This document shows, in pieces, positions 10,512-21,514 of a stretch of DNA of 64,000 bases. The first letter of the stretch is position 1; the number at the start of each line of letters is the position of its first letter. Below the pieces are notes generated by a model, which saw only the letters and a program-made list of their open reading frames with translations, ran no database searches and was not told the origin of the DNA. The DNA is taken from assembly GCA_947311845.1 (NCBI GenBank), contig CAMZMU010000107.1:18621166-18685165 (forward strand), written 5' to 3'. The position numbers and the translations under genes were made by a program. Source of the DNA: Poa pratensis (taxonomy: Eukaryota > Streptophyta > Magnoliopsida > Poales > Poaceae).

Positions 10512-13500
10512 CTAAAACTTGAAACGGGATACAAAGACCATCAGGGGCTGAAGGAGCCAGACCTGACGTCCCACACTACTTGAAACAGCTGAACGAGATG
10601 GTCTATGAGCCTCAGAATTAGAAGCTCGATTTTCATGTCTAAAGGAAGCCTCTAAAAGACGCGAGGCATCCGCTTTCACCTCCTCCAAAACAACACTGTA
10701 ACTGCCAGCAAACGGACCATCCAAGGCGTTGATCACCGAAAGACAATCCGAGGCCACCGTGACACGTTGGAGTTGGAGGTCCTGCGCCAGTGCTAAGGCC
10801 TCCCTACATGCGATCGCCTCGAGCACCGCCGGATCAGTAATTCCTTCCACCGTAAGCGAGGACGCACCCATGAAGGCGCCCGTCTCGCTTCGGCAGACTG
10901 CCGCCACCACGCCTCCCGGTCCTTCCTTCGCCATTGCTGCGTCGGCATTAAGCTTGGCACAGCCTGGACTCGGAGGGATCCACCTTGGATGAGCTGGGCG
11001 CCTCGGTGTAGTCCCTGCCCGCTTGCTAGAACCTGCTATAGAGAGGTCGCGGATGAAACTCTCCACAAACAGGTGCGTAGACAAGGGGCTCTGAAATTCC
11101 TCCTCGAAGATGATCTTCCTTCTCGCATGCCATATCGCCCACAGAGTGATTGCCAGTTTTGCAAAATCATCCCTCGAAAGGGTCTCGAGCATAGAGAATA
11201 ACCACCGTTTAGCAGACGGTTCTTTATTGCTACACATATGTTCCGTGATGTGGTCTTCTCTCAGGGCCCAGACACACCTTGCCATGGTACAGTCAATAAG
11301 CGAGTGCCTCCACGAGTCTTCCGCTCCGCAGATGGAGCATGAACTCGTCGCCGCCATGTTGCGGTGGCACCGCACATCACCCGTCGGGAGGCTCTGCTTC
11401 GCCAGCCGCCAAAGGAATACACGTACCTTTGCGGGGACCTGGAACTTCCATAGGCGCAGCCAGGCCTTCCCCTCTCGAGCCGTGTCGGAGGCAGCAGTAC
11501 GCTCCTCGATCCAGTCTTCCCGCCTCATTTTTGTGGTGATGAGGAGGCGGTAAACCGACCTCACAGAGAGGACTCCATTCTTCTCATAGTGCCATGCCCA
11601 GCGGTCTTCAATCCGCCTAGTGCTTAGCGGAATCGATTGGATTGCTTCGATGTCCATCAGAATAAAGAACTTCGCAGTAGTTCTATGTTCCATCTAGCCG
11701 AGGTGGGATCGATGAAATCGGCCACCCGCAATGGTGGATCCTCCTTCCGGCACACAAGAGGCCGTAACATGTGATCACGCGGTAACCAGTTTTGGTTCCA
11801 CGCATGAGTATCTTCCCCAGTACCAATTCTTCTTATAAGGCCTTGCTTCATCGTGTCTCTCCCCTCAATAAGCGCTCTCCAAACCTTGGATGGAGAGGAA
11901 CCAAGAGAGGCATCAAGAAAATCAGTCTCGGGGTAGTAGACAGCCTTCAGAATTCTCGAGCTTAGCGACAAAGGGTTCTGAAGTATTCTCCAAGCTTGGC
12001 GGGCCAGCATGGCCAGGTTGAATAATTCGATGTCACGAAAGCCCAATCCGCCAGCAAATTTAGGGGTGCACATTGCCTCCCACGACACCCAGCACGTCTT
12101 GCGCTTGCCATCCTTGCAGCCCCACCAAAAGCTGCGAAGCATGGCATTGATCGCATTGCACAAACCGGCCGGTAGTTTGAAGCAGGACATAGAGAAGAGT
12201 GGGATTGCCAATGCGACTGCTTTGATCAACACCTCCTTCCCGCCAGAAGATAGTGCTTGCTCCAACCATCCTTGGATCTTCTTCCAAATTCGATCCTTTA
12301 GGTATTTGAAAGCTCCACATGTGGATCTCCCCACATTTGATGGCATCCCAAGTACTTCTCATTAAGAGTCTTGTTGGGTACATTAAGAATCTCCTTAACA
12401 GCTTGACGGCGGCCCTCGGGGCAGCCCTTGCTGAAGAATACGGAAGACTTGTCGAGATTGACACGCTGACCTGAAGCGTTACAGTATTGCTCCAGTATTT
12501 GATTAACTTTCGTTGCTCCCTCCTCAGTCGCTTTTACAAACAGCAGGCTATCATCAGCAAAAAGGAGATGGTTCACAGGGGGAGCCGTGGTTGCCACCTT
12601 AATCCCTTGGAGATGCGATGATGATCGACTTTGTTTTAGGAGGCCTGACAGGCCCTCTGCTGCAAGTAGAAAGAGATATGGAGAAATAGGATCGCCTTGA
12701 CGGAGACCCCTGGACGGTGTGAACTCTTCAAGTGGCGAGCCATTGAAGAGGACAGAGAATGAGACCGACGATACCATGCTCATGATCAGGTCCACCCATC
12801 TTTGGCAGAATCCCATGCGTAGCATAACCGCCCTCAAGTACGACCACTCTACCCGATCATATGCCTTCCGCATATCCAGCTTTAGAGCGCAATGTTGGTG
12901 CTTCTTGGCGCCATTCCGCTTCATAAAATGAAGACACTCGTAAGCTGTAATTATATTGTCCGTGATTAGCCTCCCCGGCACAAAAGCGGATTGCTCTTCC
13001 GATATGATGTCCGGTAATATCGCCTTCAACCTATTTGCCAGAACTTTGGAAGCGATTTTATAGATCACATTGCATAGGCTGATGGGGCAAAATTGTCCTA
13101 GTTCCTCTGGCGATGCCACCTTTGGAATGAGTACAATAAAGGTTTTATTGATTACCTCCGGGCTGTCCTCACCTCTCAGGATGCGCAGAACAGCTCGTGT
13201 CACCTCCTCCCCACATAGGTCCCAATGTTTTTGGAAAAACTGAGCGGGATAGCCATCAGGGCCCGGGGCCTTGAGGGGAAACATTTGGAAAAGAGCTAGT
13301 TTTATCTCCTCCCCCCGAAGGGTTTTTGCAAGTCATCATTCATTTCTTGCGTGACTGATACGGGAATTGAAGCCAGCACCTCATCCATCCCTGCCGTCTC
13401 TTCCGACGTATAGAGCACTTTGTAAAACTCACGTGCCATGAGGCTCATCGCATGCACCTCCTCTGTAAAGGAGCCATCGGCCCGGCGCAGGCGCATGATC

Positions 13501-14618
13501 CTGTTCCGTTTCTTCCGCTTACTCGCCCTCAGGTGGAAAAACCTCGTGTTACGGTCTCCCTCCGAAAGCCATTGTATGCGTGATCTCTGCCTCCACATCG
13601 TTTCCTCCCTATGCTGGAGCTCAACGATGCGCTCAACAATCTTTAGCTCTCGATGACTCGGGCCTACTCGGTCAGGTAGGGCTCGAAGAGTGGCCAAATC
13701 TCGCTTCAGACTCTTTAACTCCTTCCGGACATTACCGAAAGTATCCCGTCCCCAAGCAGATAGCGAACTCGAGAGGCCCTGCAGCTTACTCTCAAGCCCA
13801 TGCATGGTCGTGGACGTATCAGCAAGCCACTTCTTCTCTAGGGTTGGAGCGAACTCTTCATGTGATTCCCACATAGCCTCATATCTGAATAACCGCGACT
13901 GCAGCGAACGCTCTTCCCTTGGCTCGTGTAAGAGCAGAATTGGGGAGTGGTCAGAGGCTGCTGCCGTGAGATGTTGGAGGGCTGCCAGAGGAAAGCGCTC
14001 ACACCAGCTCGCCGTAGCAAGGGCTCGGTCGAGACGAACTCTGCAGTATGATGCACCAGCAACTCTTTTCTCAAAAGTCCACGGATTCCCCTGGAAACCG
14101 AGGTCCATTAGTTCACACACATCAACGGTATCTCGGAAAGCCTGAATTTGAGAGTTACTTCTCTCGTTGACACCGACGTGTTCCTCCCTTCGGAGTACTT
14201 CGTTAAAATCACCAATGCACAGCCACGGCAGTGGAGACGATGCCTTGATGAATTTCAGCATGTCCCACGTCTTGTGGCGCTCACTAACTTGCGCCTCTCC
14301 GTACACACATGTGAGTCGCCATGGTTCCTCATGAGAAGAAGAGACCACCGCATCAATATGATACTGAGAGTAAGGTAAAAGGTCTATTTTTATTTCATTT
14401 TTCCAGAAGATCGCCAGACCACCACTGCGGCCTGTACTACTGACAGCAAAAACATTGTCATAACCCAACGTTCCCGCTAAGCATTCTACCCTAGACTTGT
14501 GGACTTGAGTCTCCACAACACAGAGGATAGAAGGGGCAAATTCCCTCGCGAACTCGCGAAGTTCACTAACTGTCGTAGCATTGCCAAGACTGCGACAGTT
14601 CCACAGATAGGTACTCAT
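10512..14618 (-). pseudogene. LINE ORF2: endonuclease - reverse transcriptase - RNase H, frameshifted
   Basis: ORF2 makes the single protein that nicks target DNA and reverse-transcribes the element RNA. Domains in order: an APE-type endonuclease at 14618-13302 (WNCRSLGN, GDFNEVL, SDHSP); reverse transcriptase at 13284-12298 (KAPGPDGYPAQFF, LDMRKAYDRVEW, catalytic FADDSLLF); a zinc-binding RVT region across 12346-11000 (CSICGAEDSWRHSLIDC); and an RNase H domain near 11000-10560 (NADAA, EAIACREAL, ASDCLSV). Frame changes occur at about 13305 (a run of six G where seven would keep the frame), about 12350 and about 11690. The breaks look like single-base indels, so decay or assembly error are both possible. 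Confidence 0.9.
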
Positions 14619-15886
14619 TGCTCCCGGCGGAGCTCCGCACCGAAGCCCGCCGATCCTGAGGTTTGCTTGTCCTTCTTTGGAGTGTTATGCTTTTTGGCCT
14701 TCTTTTGCTCCCTAGCTGAAGGTGGAGGCGGTGGTGTGCCCGAGCGTGGCTGGTAGGTCTTCTGCCCTGCCTCCTCATCAAAAGACAGTTGTTTCTGCAC
14801 GCTCGGCTCCTCCACAGAGCGAATCACCCCTGGTTCCAACCATTGCAGCTGCAATAAGGGGGTAGTAGCGCTTGTCCCGTCTTTAGACGGGCTGACCTCT
14901 GTCAGTTTAGCCTCAGCTGAGCTGCGCTTCCGATTTTCCACGACCGCCAGGGGGCCAGGGCGACTGCGCCCTCCATCACGTCCCCCGTCGCGTCCCCCTC
15001 GCCTGCCAAGTCCCCCACGACCCGAACCACGACCACCACCAGACGAGTCGCGCTGAGGCACATTGGATTGATGTTGAGGGCTAGCTTGGTTCTGTGAACG
15101 GTTCCACGCTGTATCCGCTAGCATCCACTTCCCAAAAACCTCCGAGCCAGGAGGATGAACTCCATTGCCGCACTCCTCTTTGACATGGCCCATGAGGCCA
15201 CAGACAGCACAGTAGCGGGGAATTTTCTCATACTTCACCCGCATGATCACCGGAGCAGCACCTTCCGGCTTGATGGATACAAAACGTGTGAGTGCCTTTC
15301 TGACATCCAGCCAGACACGAACACGGACATAGTCGCCGCCAACCATACTTGAGCTGTTGAGGTCGACAGTAATCACCTCGCCAATGCTGCCCGCCGCTCC
15401 TGTGATGATTGGCTTCTTCCGGAACAGTTCCGGAACGTCATGTATTTGCACCCAAGCATGGATGCGATTCAGCTCTACCGACGAAGCTTTGCAGCTGCCG
15501 TCGTACTTTTCGATCAGCAAACCGTGGTCCCTGAAGATCCATGGTCCCTGCTCAGTGATCCGCTGCCAATCTCCCAAGCAATTCGCCTGGACAATGAACC
15601 TGCCATCCTCCAGATCGCGGAAGATCACTTCCTGGGCAGGTGCCCAGGCAAAGCGCATCGTCTTCTTCAACGACGTCGCGCTGAACGGTTTTGAGGACAA
15701 GAGCCTCATCACCGCCATCCACTTCGCTCCCTCTTTCAGGGACTCGATTTCGTCCTTTGGAACGAAAAAACCCTCCATGTCCTCGCCCGTGAGGTTGAGG
15801 CTGCGGAGTAACTCATCCAGCGATGGTTCTGAACCCAACTGCTCCTTTGTTCCACTAGCTTCTCCCTTTTCCTTCGCCGCCGCCAT
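14615..15886 (-). CDS. LINE ORF1: DUF4283 / CCHC zinc-knuckle protein
   Basis: 423 aa, uninterrupted. ORF1 proteins of plant L1 elements bind the element RNA in the retrotransposition particle. The N-terminal half (about residues 45-200) looks like the DUF4283 RNA-binding region (WAPAQEVIFRDLEDGRFIVQ, then QGPWIFRDHGLLIEKY). A CCHC knuckle follows at about 225-245 (CAVCGLMGHVKEEC), then a Gly/Arg-rich tail (GRGSGRGGLGRRGGRDGGRD). The stop codon overlaps the ORF2 start as ATGA (14618-14615), suggesting coupled re-initiation. The start at 15886 is the first ATG of the frame and gives the expected MAAAKEK-type N-terminus. Confidence 0.9.
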   Translation of the reverse strand: MAAAKEKGEASGTKEQLGSEPSLDELLRSLNLTGEDMEGFFVPKDEIESLKEGAKWMAVMRLLSSKPFSATSLKKTMRFAWAPAQEVIFRDLEDGRFIVQANCLGDWQRITEQGPWIFRDHGLLIEKYDGSCKASSVELNRIHAWVQIHDVPELFRKKPIITGAAGSIGEVITVDLNSSSMVGGDYVRVRVWLDVRKALTRFVSIKPEGAAPVIMRVKYEKIPRYCAVCGLMGHVKEECGNGVHPPGSEVFGKWMLADTAWNRSQNQASPQHQSNVPQRDSSGGGRGSGRGGLGRRGGRDGGRDGGRSRPGPLAVVENRKRSSAEAKLTEVSPSKDGTSATTPLLQLQWLEPGVIRSVEEPSVQKQLSFDEEAGQKTYQPRSGTPPPPPSAREQKKAKKHNTPKKDKQTSGSAGFGAELRREQ

Positions 15887-16096
15887 TGCCGATCGAAAAC
15901 CCTAACCCTAAACTCGGAGGATGCCAAGGCCGGGCAGTTGAGCGAGTCAACCCCTTAGTCAGCCCGAACACGCTCTTTGTCAGGGGGAAGATGATCGGAC
16001 GCGGAGGGGAAAGGATCTACACCGCCGGCGGTCAACGATCGCCGGTGGACGGGAAACCCTAGTCGCGAGAGCGAGACCAGGTATAGCAGCGTAAAC

Positions 16097-16480
16097 GAAG
16101 TGCAGTAGTTGCTCGTTCTTCGACCGGAGTGGTGGTGTTGGGGCCTTCGGAGTCTCAGCACTTAGCGAGGACGATCCCAATGTCTGAGGCCCATGTGAGG
16201 TAGTTCAGCCCGTTCTGCAGTTTATTCAAATTTTATAAGATTACAACAGGTAATTAGTTTCATAAATGCGATGTTGGTAGTTTGATACAAAAATTCAATA
16301 TGACGACGTTCCAATATTTGAAAAAAAATACATACTAACTATGCTATAGTGAGTATTAAAAGCATGAAACAATTAATTACCATAGTAAAACATAATATAA
16401 AACTATAAAAGTATGTACATACAGAAGATATGCTAAGCGTGTTCTAAATGTGAAAATTGACCCTAAAATAAAGGCCGAGC
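16097..16480 (+). repeat. Left arm of giant inverted repeat, inner part
   Basis: Begins with the right LINE target duplication (16097-16110), then pairs with about 16490-16870 in reverse complement. It is AT-rich. A 32-bp direct repeat lies at 16380-16411 and 16493-16524, straddling the axis. Confidence 0.75.
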
Positions 16481-16489
16481 CGCTATTTG

Positions 16490-18630
16490 TTGCCATAGTA
16501 AAACATAATATAAAACTATAAAAGCATAACCTCTTTATGTACTAACTTGCGTATTACGCTTTACTACATTAATTATTTGTTGCATTCTTTTAATACTTAG
16601 CATAGCATAGTTAGCATGTCATTTTAAATATTGGAACGTTGTCCTATTGAAATTTTGTATCAACATTGCATTATGCAACCGATTACCGTTATAATCTTAT
16701 ATTTTTTGCATAAATTGTAGATGACTTGAATAATTAACCGTGAGTTCATGAAATGAGCTTAGTACGGACTGAACTACCTGACATGGGTCTCACATGTTGA
16801 AAAACTCGTCCTAGAAAGCTGAAACATCAAGGCGACACTGAGTGCGGAGACCCCAATGGCCCCAACAACACTACTTCGGCAGAAAATTCCCAAGCCCTGC
16901 ACTTTGTCCACCACCGCATATGTGCCACCCCAAAAACGTGTACATGGCCGAACCAAATGTTCATCCTTGTGAGCCGCCCTCAAAAGGCGATTCGTGAGAT
17001 TGAAGTACAATGTTTAACCATACGTGGAGGCCGAATGAATCCATCTGAGTTTTGCAGACTTCAATGCGATGGCGGAGTACAACTATTTTACACCGTATTT
17101 GTATCTCGCTTCTGCCTTTTGGTACGACTATCACAAATAGATAGCTAGAAGACCGACAAGACCATCTCAACTTTACGTCCGACAACTCTCACAGTCTTCA
17201 TGGAACTATCGCTAGGAGAACTTCAAGCTATTTGTAGAGGTCATTGATGCCCTCCAGGTGGGTGATGTGTAGGACGAGGTTCTCAAAAATAATTTCATCT
17301 CACAGTCTTTTGGAGGGTGTCCATGTCAGGAAGCTAATGCCAACGCCCGTAAGGTGCGCCTACCAAAAATGAAGAAGCAAGGCAAAAAGGAAAAAAAAGG
17401 ACGTAACAACCAGCCGGCCGAGCAACAACATGCAGGTAAGGGGGAGGCAAGGCACCAGGGATTGCTTATGTTGTGGCTCCAAGACTCGCTTCTCTGGGCA
17501 GTGTCACGCCCCAAGCACATCGTGGACGCATATAAGGCCAAGAAAGCGCGTGAGATGCACCTTGTCCAGGTTTAGGCCTCACCAGCGCTCGTGGAGGTGC
17601 CCATGATGATCCCCGTGCCCAACGCTGCGCACGTGGAGGCGCGAGTTGAGTCACATGTGGAAGCATCCTTGGCGGTTTCCACGAACGCGAACGGGCCCAT
17701 GGAGGTCCATCATAGGGTGCCCTTCATTACCCTAGTTAGACAATTGCATTTCTTAGTGTAATCCATCTAGATTCAGTTCATTTATTGACTTCTTGATGCG
17801 CTTATGACAATAAATTGATACATTTATTTTGATATGGCTATAATCTCTACGAGAGAAAAACTTATTTGTTTCGACGATTGGATGACATTATTTCATTCAT
17901 TTATAGTAATATTTAATGAGAGATGGTTGTGCTATGTGCTGGAAATATTTGTGTTTTTACTTATTAGTGTAACATTTTGCTCGCTCTATTGAATTATTCA
18001 AACGCTATATTGCACTCCATCCGTTCCTAAATATAAGATGTTTTAGCACATTCACATATATCAAGATGTATGTAGACATATTTTAGTGTGTATGTACACT
18101 CATATTAGTGTGCATATAGACAACATGTTGGATAGCTAAAACGTCTTATATATTGAAACGGAGGGAGTAGAATATTTGTGGCATCCGAATGGAAGAAACA
18201 TGCCCTTTAGATAGAGATAACACCGATAGCATCTTGGAGAAACAAAGTAATTTGAGTCCAATCATACAAAACATGGGAATATTACGTCGATCACCGGTTG
18301 TGATCCAAATATAGTTGGCTTCGGGCTAGCTACTATTATACTCTCCATGGAAACAACTTTGATCATTAATAAATCATTCTTGTATCCGGAGTCGACTTGT
18401 ATCTCTTAAATTTAAAAATATTCGTGCCAATGGTTTTCATATTAAGATCGAAAAAGTGCGCTGAAAATGGTAAACATGTTATCAAAATGCTTCTTTATTT
18501 TCTACATGGATGTACATGAAGATGGAAGCATCACCCGCTCTTAAGGCTGTTTTTAGAACTCCAAACATTTTCTTGCCTCTGGCACGACAGTTTAAGCCAT
18601 CCAAGTCTCTGGATGATGAGAGACATAATA
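16490..18630 (-). repeat. Right arm of giant inverted repeat
   Basis: Continuous counterpart of the broken left arm. It lacks the 2.5-kb element and the LINE, preserving both empty sites, and carries its own Stowaway MITE at 18015-18167 that the left arm lacks. No intact gene is seen; a 73-codon lysine-rich frame at 17354-17575 is probably a relic. Confidence 0.75.
18015..18167. mobile_element. Stowaway-type MITE
   Basis: Starts CTCCATCCGTTCCTAAATAT and ends ACGGAGGGAG, with inverted arms containing AAGATGTTTTAGC and its complement. The right flank is TA (18168-18169); the left flank is CA, so the duplication is imperfect. It is absent at the matching position of the left arm, so it inserted after the inverted duplication formed. 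Confidence 0.85.
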
Positions 18631-19179
18631 TGAAACATCATCGATTATATTTGCACTGTTAACTCAGATCCACACTTTTATCATTTTTTTCTTAGGTCAG
18701 AATATAAATGATTTCGTATTGGTTTTTTCACACTAGTAGAATTCATCAAATATCAACACTTAGAATTCTTTTCTGATTGTTTTGAAACTTATAAATGCCA
18801 TTTTAATTTCTAGAAAAAAAAGCCACGTATAATCTACATTTATACGTAGACGTGTGTGAATGTGTCAAGCTGTCAGCTGTGCACGCACAAGACAGCTGCT
18901 CAACCTGGATTCCACTGTCTCGAGTACTTGCGATGGGTTACTTTCCAGCAGATGTTTCATTTGGCACCTTAAGCATAGAATTGGATTCTGTCTTTTACTT
19001 GACTTGTAGTCCAGCCTTCTTCTGCCATGCAACTTCGCCACCGGCTGGCCGATTTTGCATGCACGTGCTACATGAAACAAATACATCGTGCACACGCATG
19101 CTTGCCTTACGAAATCCCAAGATGTTTTAGGTTGCCAGGAATAGAGATCGAGTGAGCTGGGTAACGATCGATCGTTGCC
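18631..19179. other. Intergenic, upstream of DUF4220 pseudogene
   Basis: Non-coding AT-rich DNA and presumed promoter of the locus at 19180. No motif could be supported. Confidence 0.4.
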
Positions 19180-21332
19180 ATGGCGACCAGCCTAGTGAAC
19201 CTTCTCCTTATGGAGGTGGCGGCCATCGTGAGCATCATCCTACTCGCTCTCCTCGTCGTGCTCACCTCCTACCGCCGGCGCGCCGGTCACCCAGCACTCC
19301 GACTCTTCGTGTGGGCCGCGTCCACCCTCTTCCTCCCCCTCGTCTCCTACGCGGTCTCCGCGCCCGCCAAATGGAACGCGGCGCGCGTGCCGCTCCTCCT
19401 CGCCTGGACCGTGTTCCTCCAGATCCTGCGCAACACCATCGACACCGCCCGATCCTCCTCCTTGACCATCGACAGCAACGGCTCCGGTGGCAGCAAGTTC
19501 CGCCCCTCCGTCGAGCAGCTGGCGCGGATGGGCTGGGTGGCGTTCCTCATCATCAGCAGCGGTGGAGCTGCAGGGAGCCCTGAGCTCACCGGCATGCTTC
19601 TTTGGCTGTGGGTGCTGAGCCTCGTCAAGCTCATCCACCGGCTCATCGCTGCAGAGCTCGCAAAGAGCTCCTTCGCCGTCGGCCTCAATGCTTATCTCAT
19701 CTCGGATTACATGAAGCAACTCTACTGCCAAGAGCAAGGAGAAGACTCTGACAGCGCGCAAGATGGCGTGCCGCCGTACTTGGTGATGGGCGAGGAGAAG
19801 CTTCACATCGAGGCCAGGCCGCAGGGTACCGAATTGGCCCGGCGCCGTCACTCTCCGTCGATGCCGGGCATGTTGTCACCATGGACAGGATATGGCGGCT
19901 TTCTACTGCCGGAGACTCGCTCCTCGCGTCTTATCCTCATGTAAAGGATCTCTGCCTTTCATTTTCTCTGTTCAAGCTGCAGCTCCGACGGTTCCTCGGG
20001 TGCCCCTCGCGGAGGTGGGCTCTCGCCGAGCTTTGGTATTCGTGCAGGACGGCATCCTCGGAGGTAGTCCCGAGAGAGTTTTTGGGTTGATCGAGACCGA
20101 GTTGTCCTTCCTCGCCGACTTCCTCTACTCCAAGCTCACCTCTTTCTACGCGAGCGGGTGGTGGTTCCCGGTGCTCAACTCCATCCTCGTGCTCGCCACG
20201 TGGATCAGCTGCCTCGCCACCGGCGGCGCCATCGTGCACGACATGACCAACCAAGGCACGGTGCTCGCCGAGGACTACGAGCAGCTCAGGAATTACCTTC
20301 AACACCACGACACCGTGTTCCACGCCATCGTGGGCCTCGACCTGTTGGTCACCGTCTCCTTCATCGTCGCCATCGTGTTCACCGAGGGGTGGGAGATGGC
20401 CAACTACGTTCGATCCGACTGGATCAAGGTGGCCACCGTCTGCGAGTACGTGCGCCGGCCGTCGTGGCGCAAGTCACGATGGACTCGTAGCAAGCTTGGC
20501 CGCGTTCTCCAGTTCAAGGCCGTCCAACGGTGGGACGACCGGTTCGGTCAGACGTCCATCCTGCAGTCCAGGCTGTGCTACTGCGGATGCGTTTCCAGGC
20601 AGGTCGACCGAATCTCAAAGACATCAGTCGCCGTGCCGGCGTCGGTGAAGTCAGCCATCGTGGTCACACTGAGGACGAACCGAGGAACACTGGGGAACGG
20701 CGTGCTATCGTTACAACGTAATGGCGTTGCCGATAAGCTCATCTGGGCATGCCGCGTCGGCGCCGGTGAGAAGAGCATCTCCGAGCAGATCCTGTGTGGC
20801 ATATCGCCACAAGATACTCGAGATCAAGCGCTCGGAGGGAGCTCATGGCATCAGCGACCATGGCAGCGACACGGTCGTTGGGGCGACACACGTGTCGCGG
20901 TACTGCGCCTACCTTGTGGCGCAGAAGCCACAGCTGCTGCCGGACCACCCAGCGTGGACGGAGGAGCTCTACGAGGGCGTCGTGGAGGAGGTGACGAGGG
21001 TGCTCGCGCGCTGCGGGGGCCGCTGGTGCGGTACGACCGTGCAGCGACGTGCCTCGGAGGGAGCATGAATGAGACGCTCAGGAAGGCTGCAAAGCTCACC
21101 CGGCAGCTGGCGGAGGAGGTGGGCGACGAGGAGAGGGCGGTGGATGGTTCTGGCCGAGTTCTGGACGGAGCTCCTCCTCTTCCTGGCGCCGTCGGAGAAT
21201 GTCACGGCGCATGCGAAGTCACTCCGCCGTGGCGGAGAGTTCATAACCGTGTTGTGGGCGTTGCTCGGGCATGCCGGCATTGTTAACGGCCCGAGAGTTA
21301 TGTCTAACATTAACATTTGGCTGATAGCCTGA
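19180..21332 (+). pseudogene. DUF4220/DUF594 membrane-protein gene, frameshifted
   Basis: A single-exon gene of a grass-expanded family of unknown function. The N-terminal DUF4220 part starts at ATG 19180, with several hydrophobic segments (EVAAIVSIILLALLVVL, then LFVWAASTLFLPLVSYAVS) and the motif WTVFLQILRNTID. A further membrane pair lies at 20160-20400 (VLNSILVLATWISCLATGG, LDLLVTVSFIVAIVF). The C-terminal DUF594 part is recognisable around 20750-21290 (YCAYLVAQKPQLLPD, MNETLRKAAKL, WTELLLFLAP). The frame changes about six times: near 19850, 19995, 20793, 20818, 21060 and 21135. At 20793 and 20818 a single base seems missing, and at 21135 one seems extra. Intact members are around 650-750 aa; the summed length here fits that. 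It is either a recent pseudogene or a poorly polished sequence. Confidence 0.85.
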
Positions 21333-21514
21333 TAATGATAACATAATTTTATTTTCGTTTGTTGTTGGGTCTTGTATATGAATATAAGTTGTTAACTAGT
21401 CATGTCTTTCGTTTGTTCGAATTTGCTATGTTCTGGTTATATATAAAAATGTTTATCTCAACCATCTAGCTAGGCCCTAGGGGCATACATTGATCTGTTC
21501 TAGCAGGTCTTAAC

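Larger units (their letters stand above)
10474..16096 (-). mobile_element. Full-length plant LINE (L1 type), 5.6 kb
   Basis: The element lies on the minus strand. Its poly(A) tail is the T run at about 10472-10486, and its 5' end is near 16096. The 14-bp direct repeat GAAGTGCAGTAGTT flanks it at 10460-10473 and 16097-16110, so it is not 5'-truncated. It codes ORF1 (nucleic-acid-binding protein) and ORF2 (endonuclease, reverse transcriptase, RNase H). The empty site is visible in the right arm of the surrounding inverted repeat near 16890-16905. ORF2 carries three frameshifts, so this copy is probably immobile. Confidence 0.93.
6440..18630. repeat. Giant imperfect inverted repeat (about 2-kb arms, interrupted)
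   Basis: Sequence 6440-7733, then 10249-10473, then 16111-16480, read together, aligns in reverse complement with 18630 back to about 16490. Examples of matching blocks: 6650-6900 with 18190-18445, 7330-7620 with 17240-17480, 10260-10430 with 16930-17110, and 16180-16380 with 16560-16790. The arms differ by many substitutions and small indels, so the repeat is old. The axis is near 16480. Removing the later insertions leaves roughly 3.9 kb. Short homologous open frames in both arms (left minus-strand 7333-7521, right plus-strand 17354-17575, sharing a LQDSLL.AV motif) suggest the arm sequence once coded for something I cannot identify. It may be a foldback or Mutator-like element, or an inverted duplication. 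Confidence 0.8.

Noticed and set aside
10729..15905. Many plus-strand open frames of 70-180 codons
   Set aside because: They are antisense to the LINE ORF1/ORF2 and show none of the domain signatures of the minus strand.
16180..16795. Separate 600-bp foldback MITE at the centre of the inverted repeat
   Set aside because: Inverted homology continues beyond both supposed ends (for example 16111-16170 with 16800-16870), so it is the core of the larger structure.
6440..18630. Idea that the large inverted repeat is an assembly artefact
   Set aside because: The arms differ by many substitutions and by clean insertions with target duplications, which an artefact would not produce.
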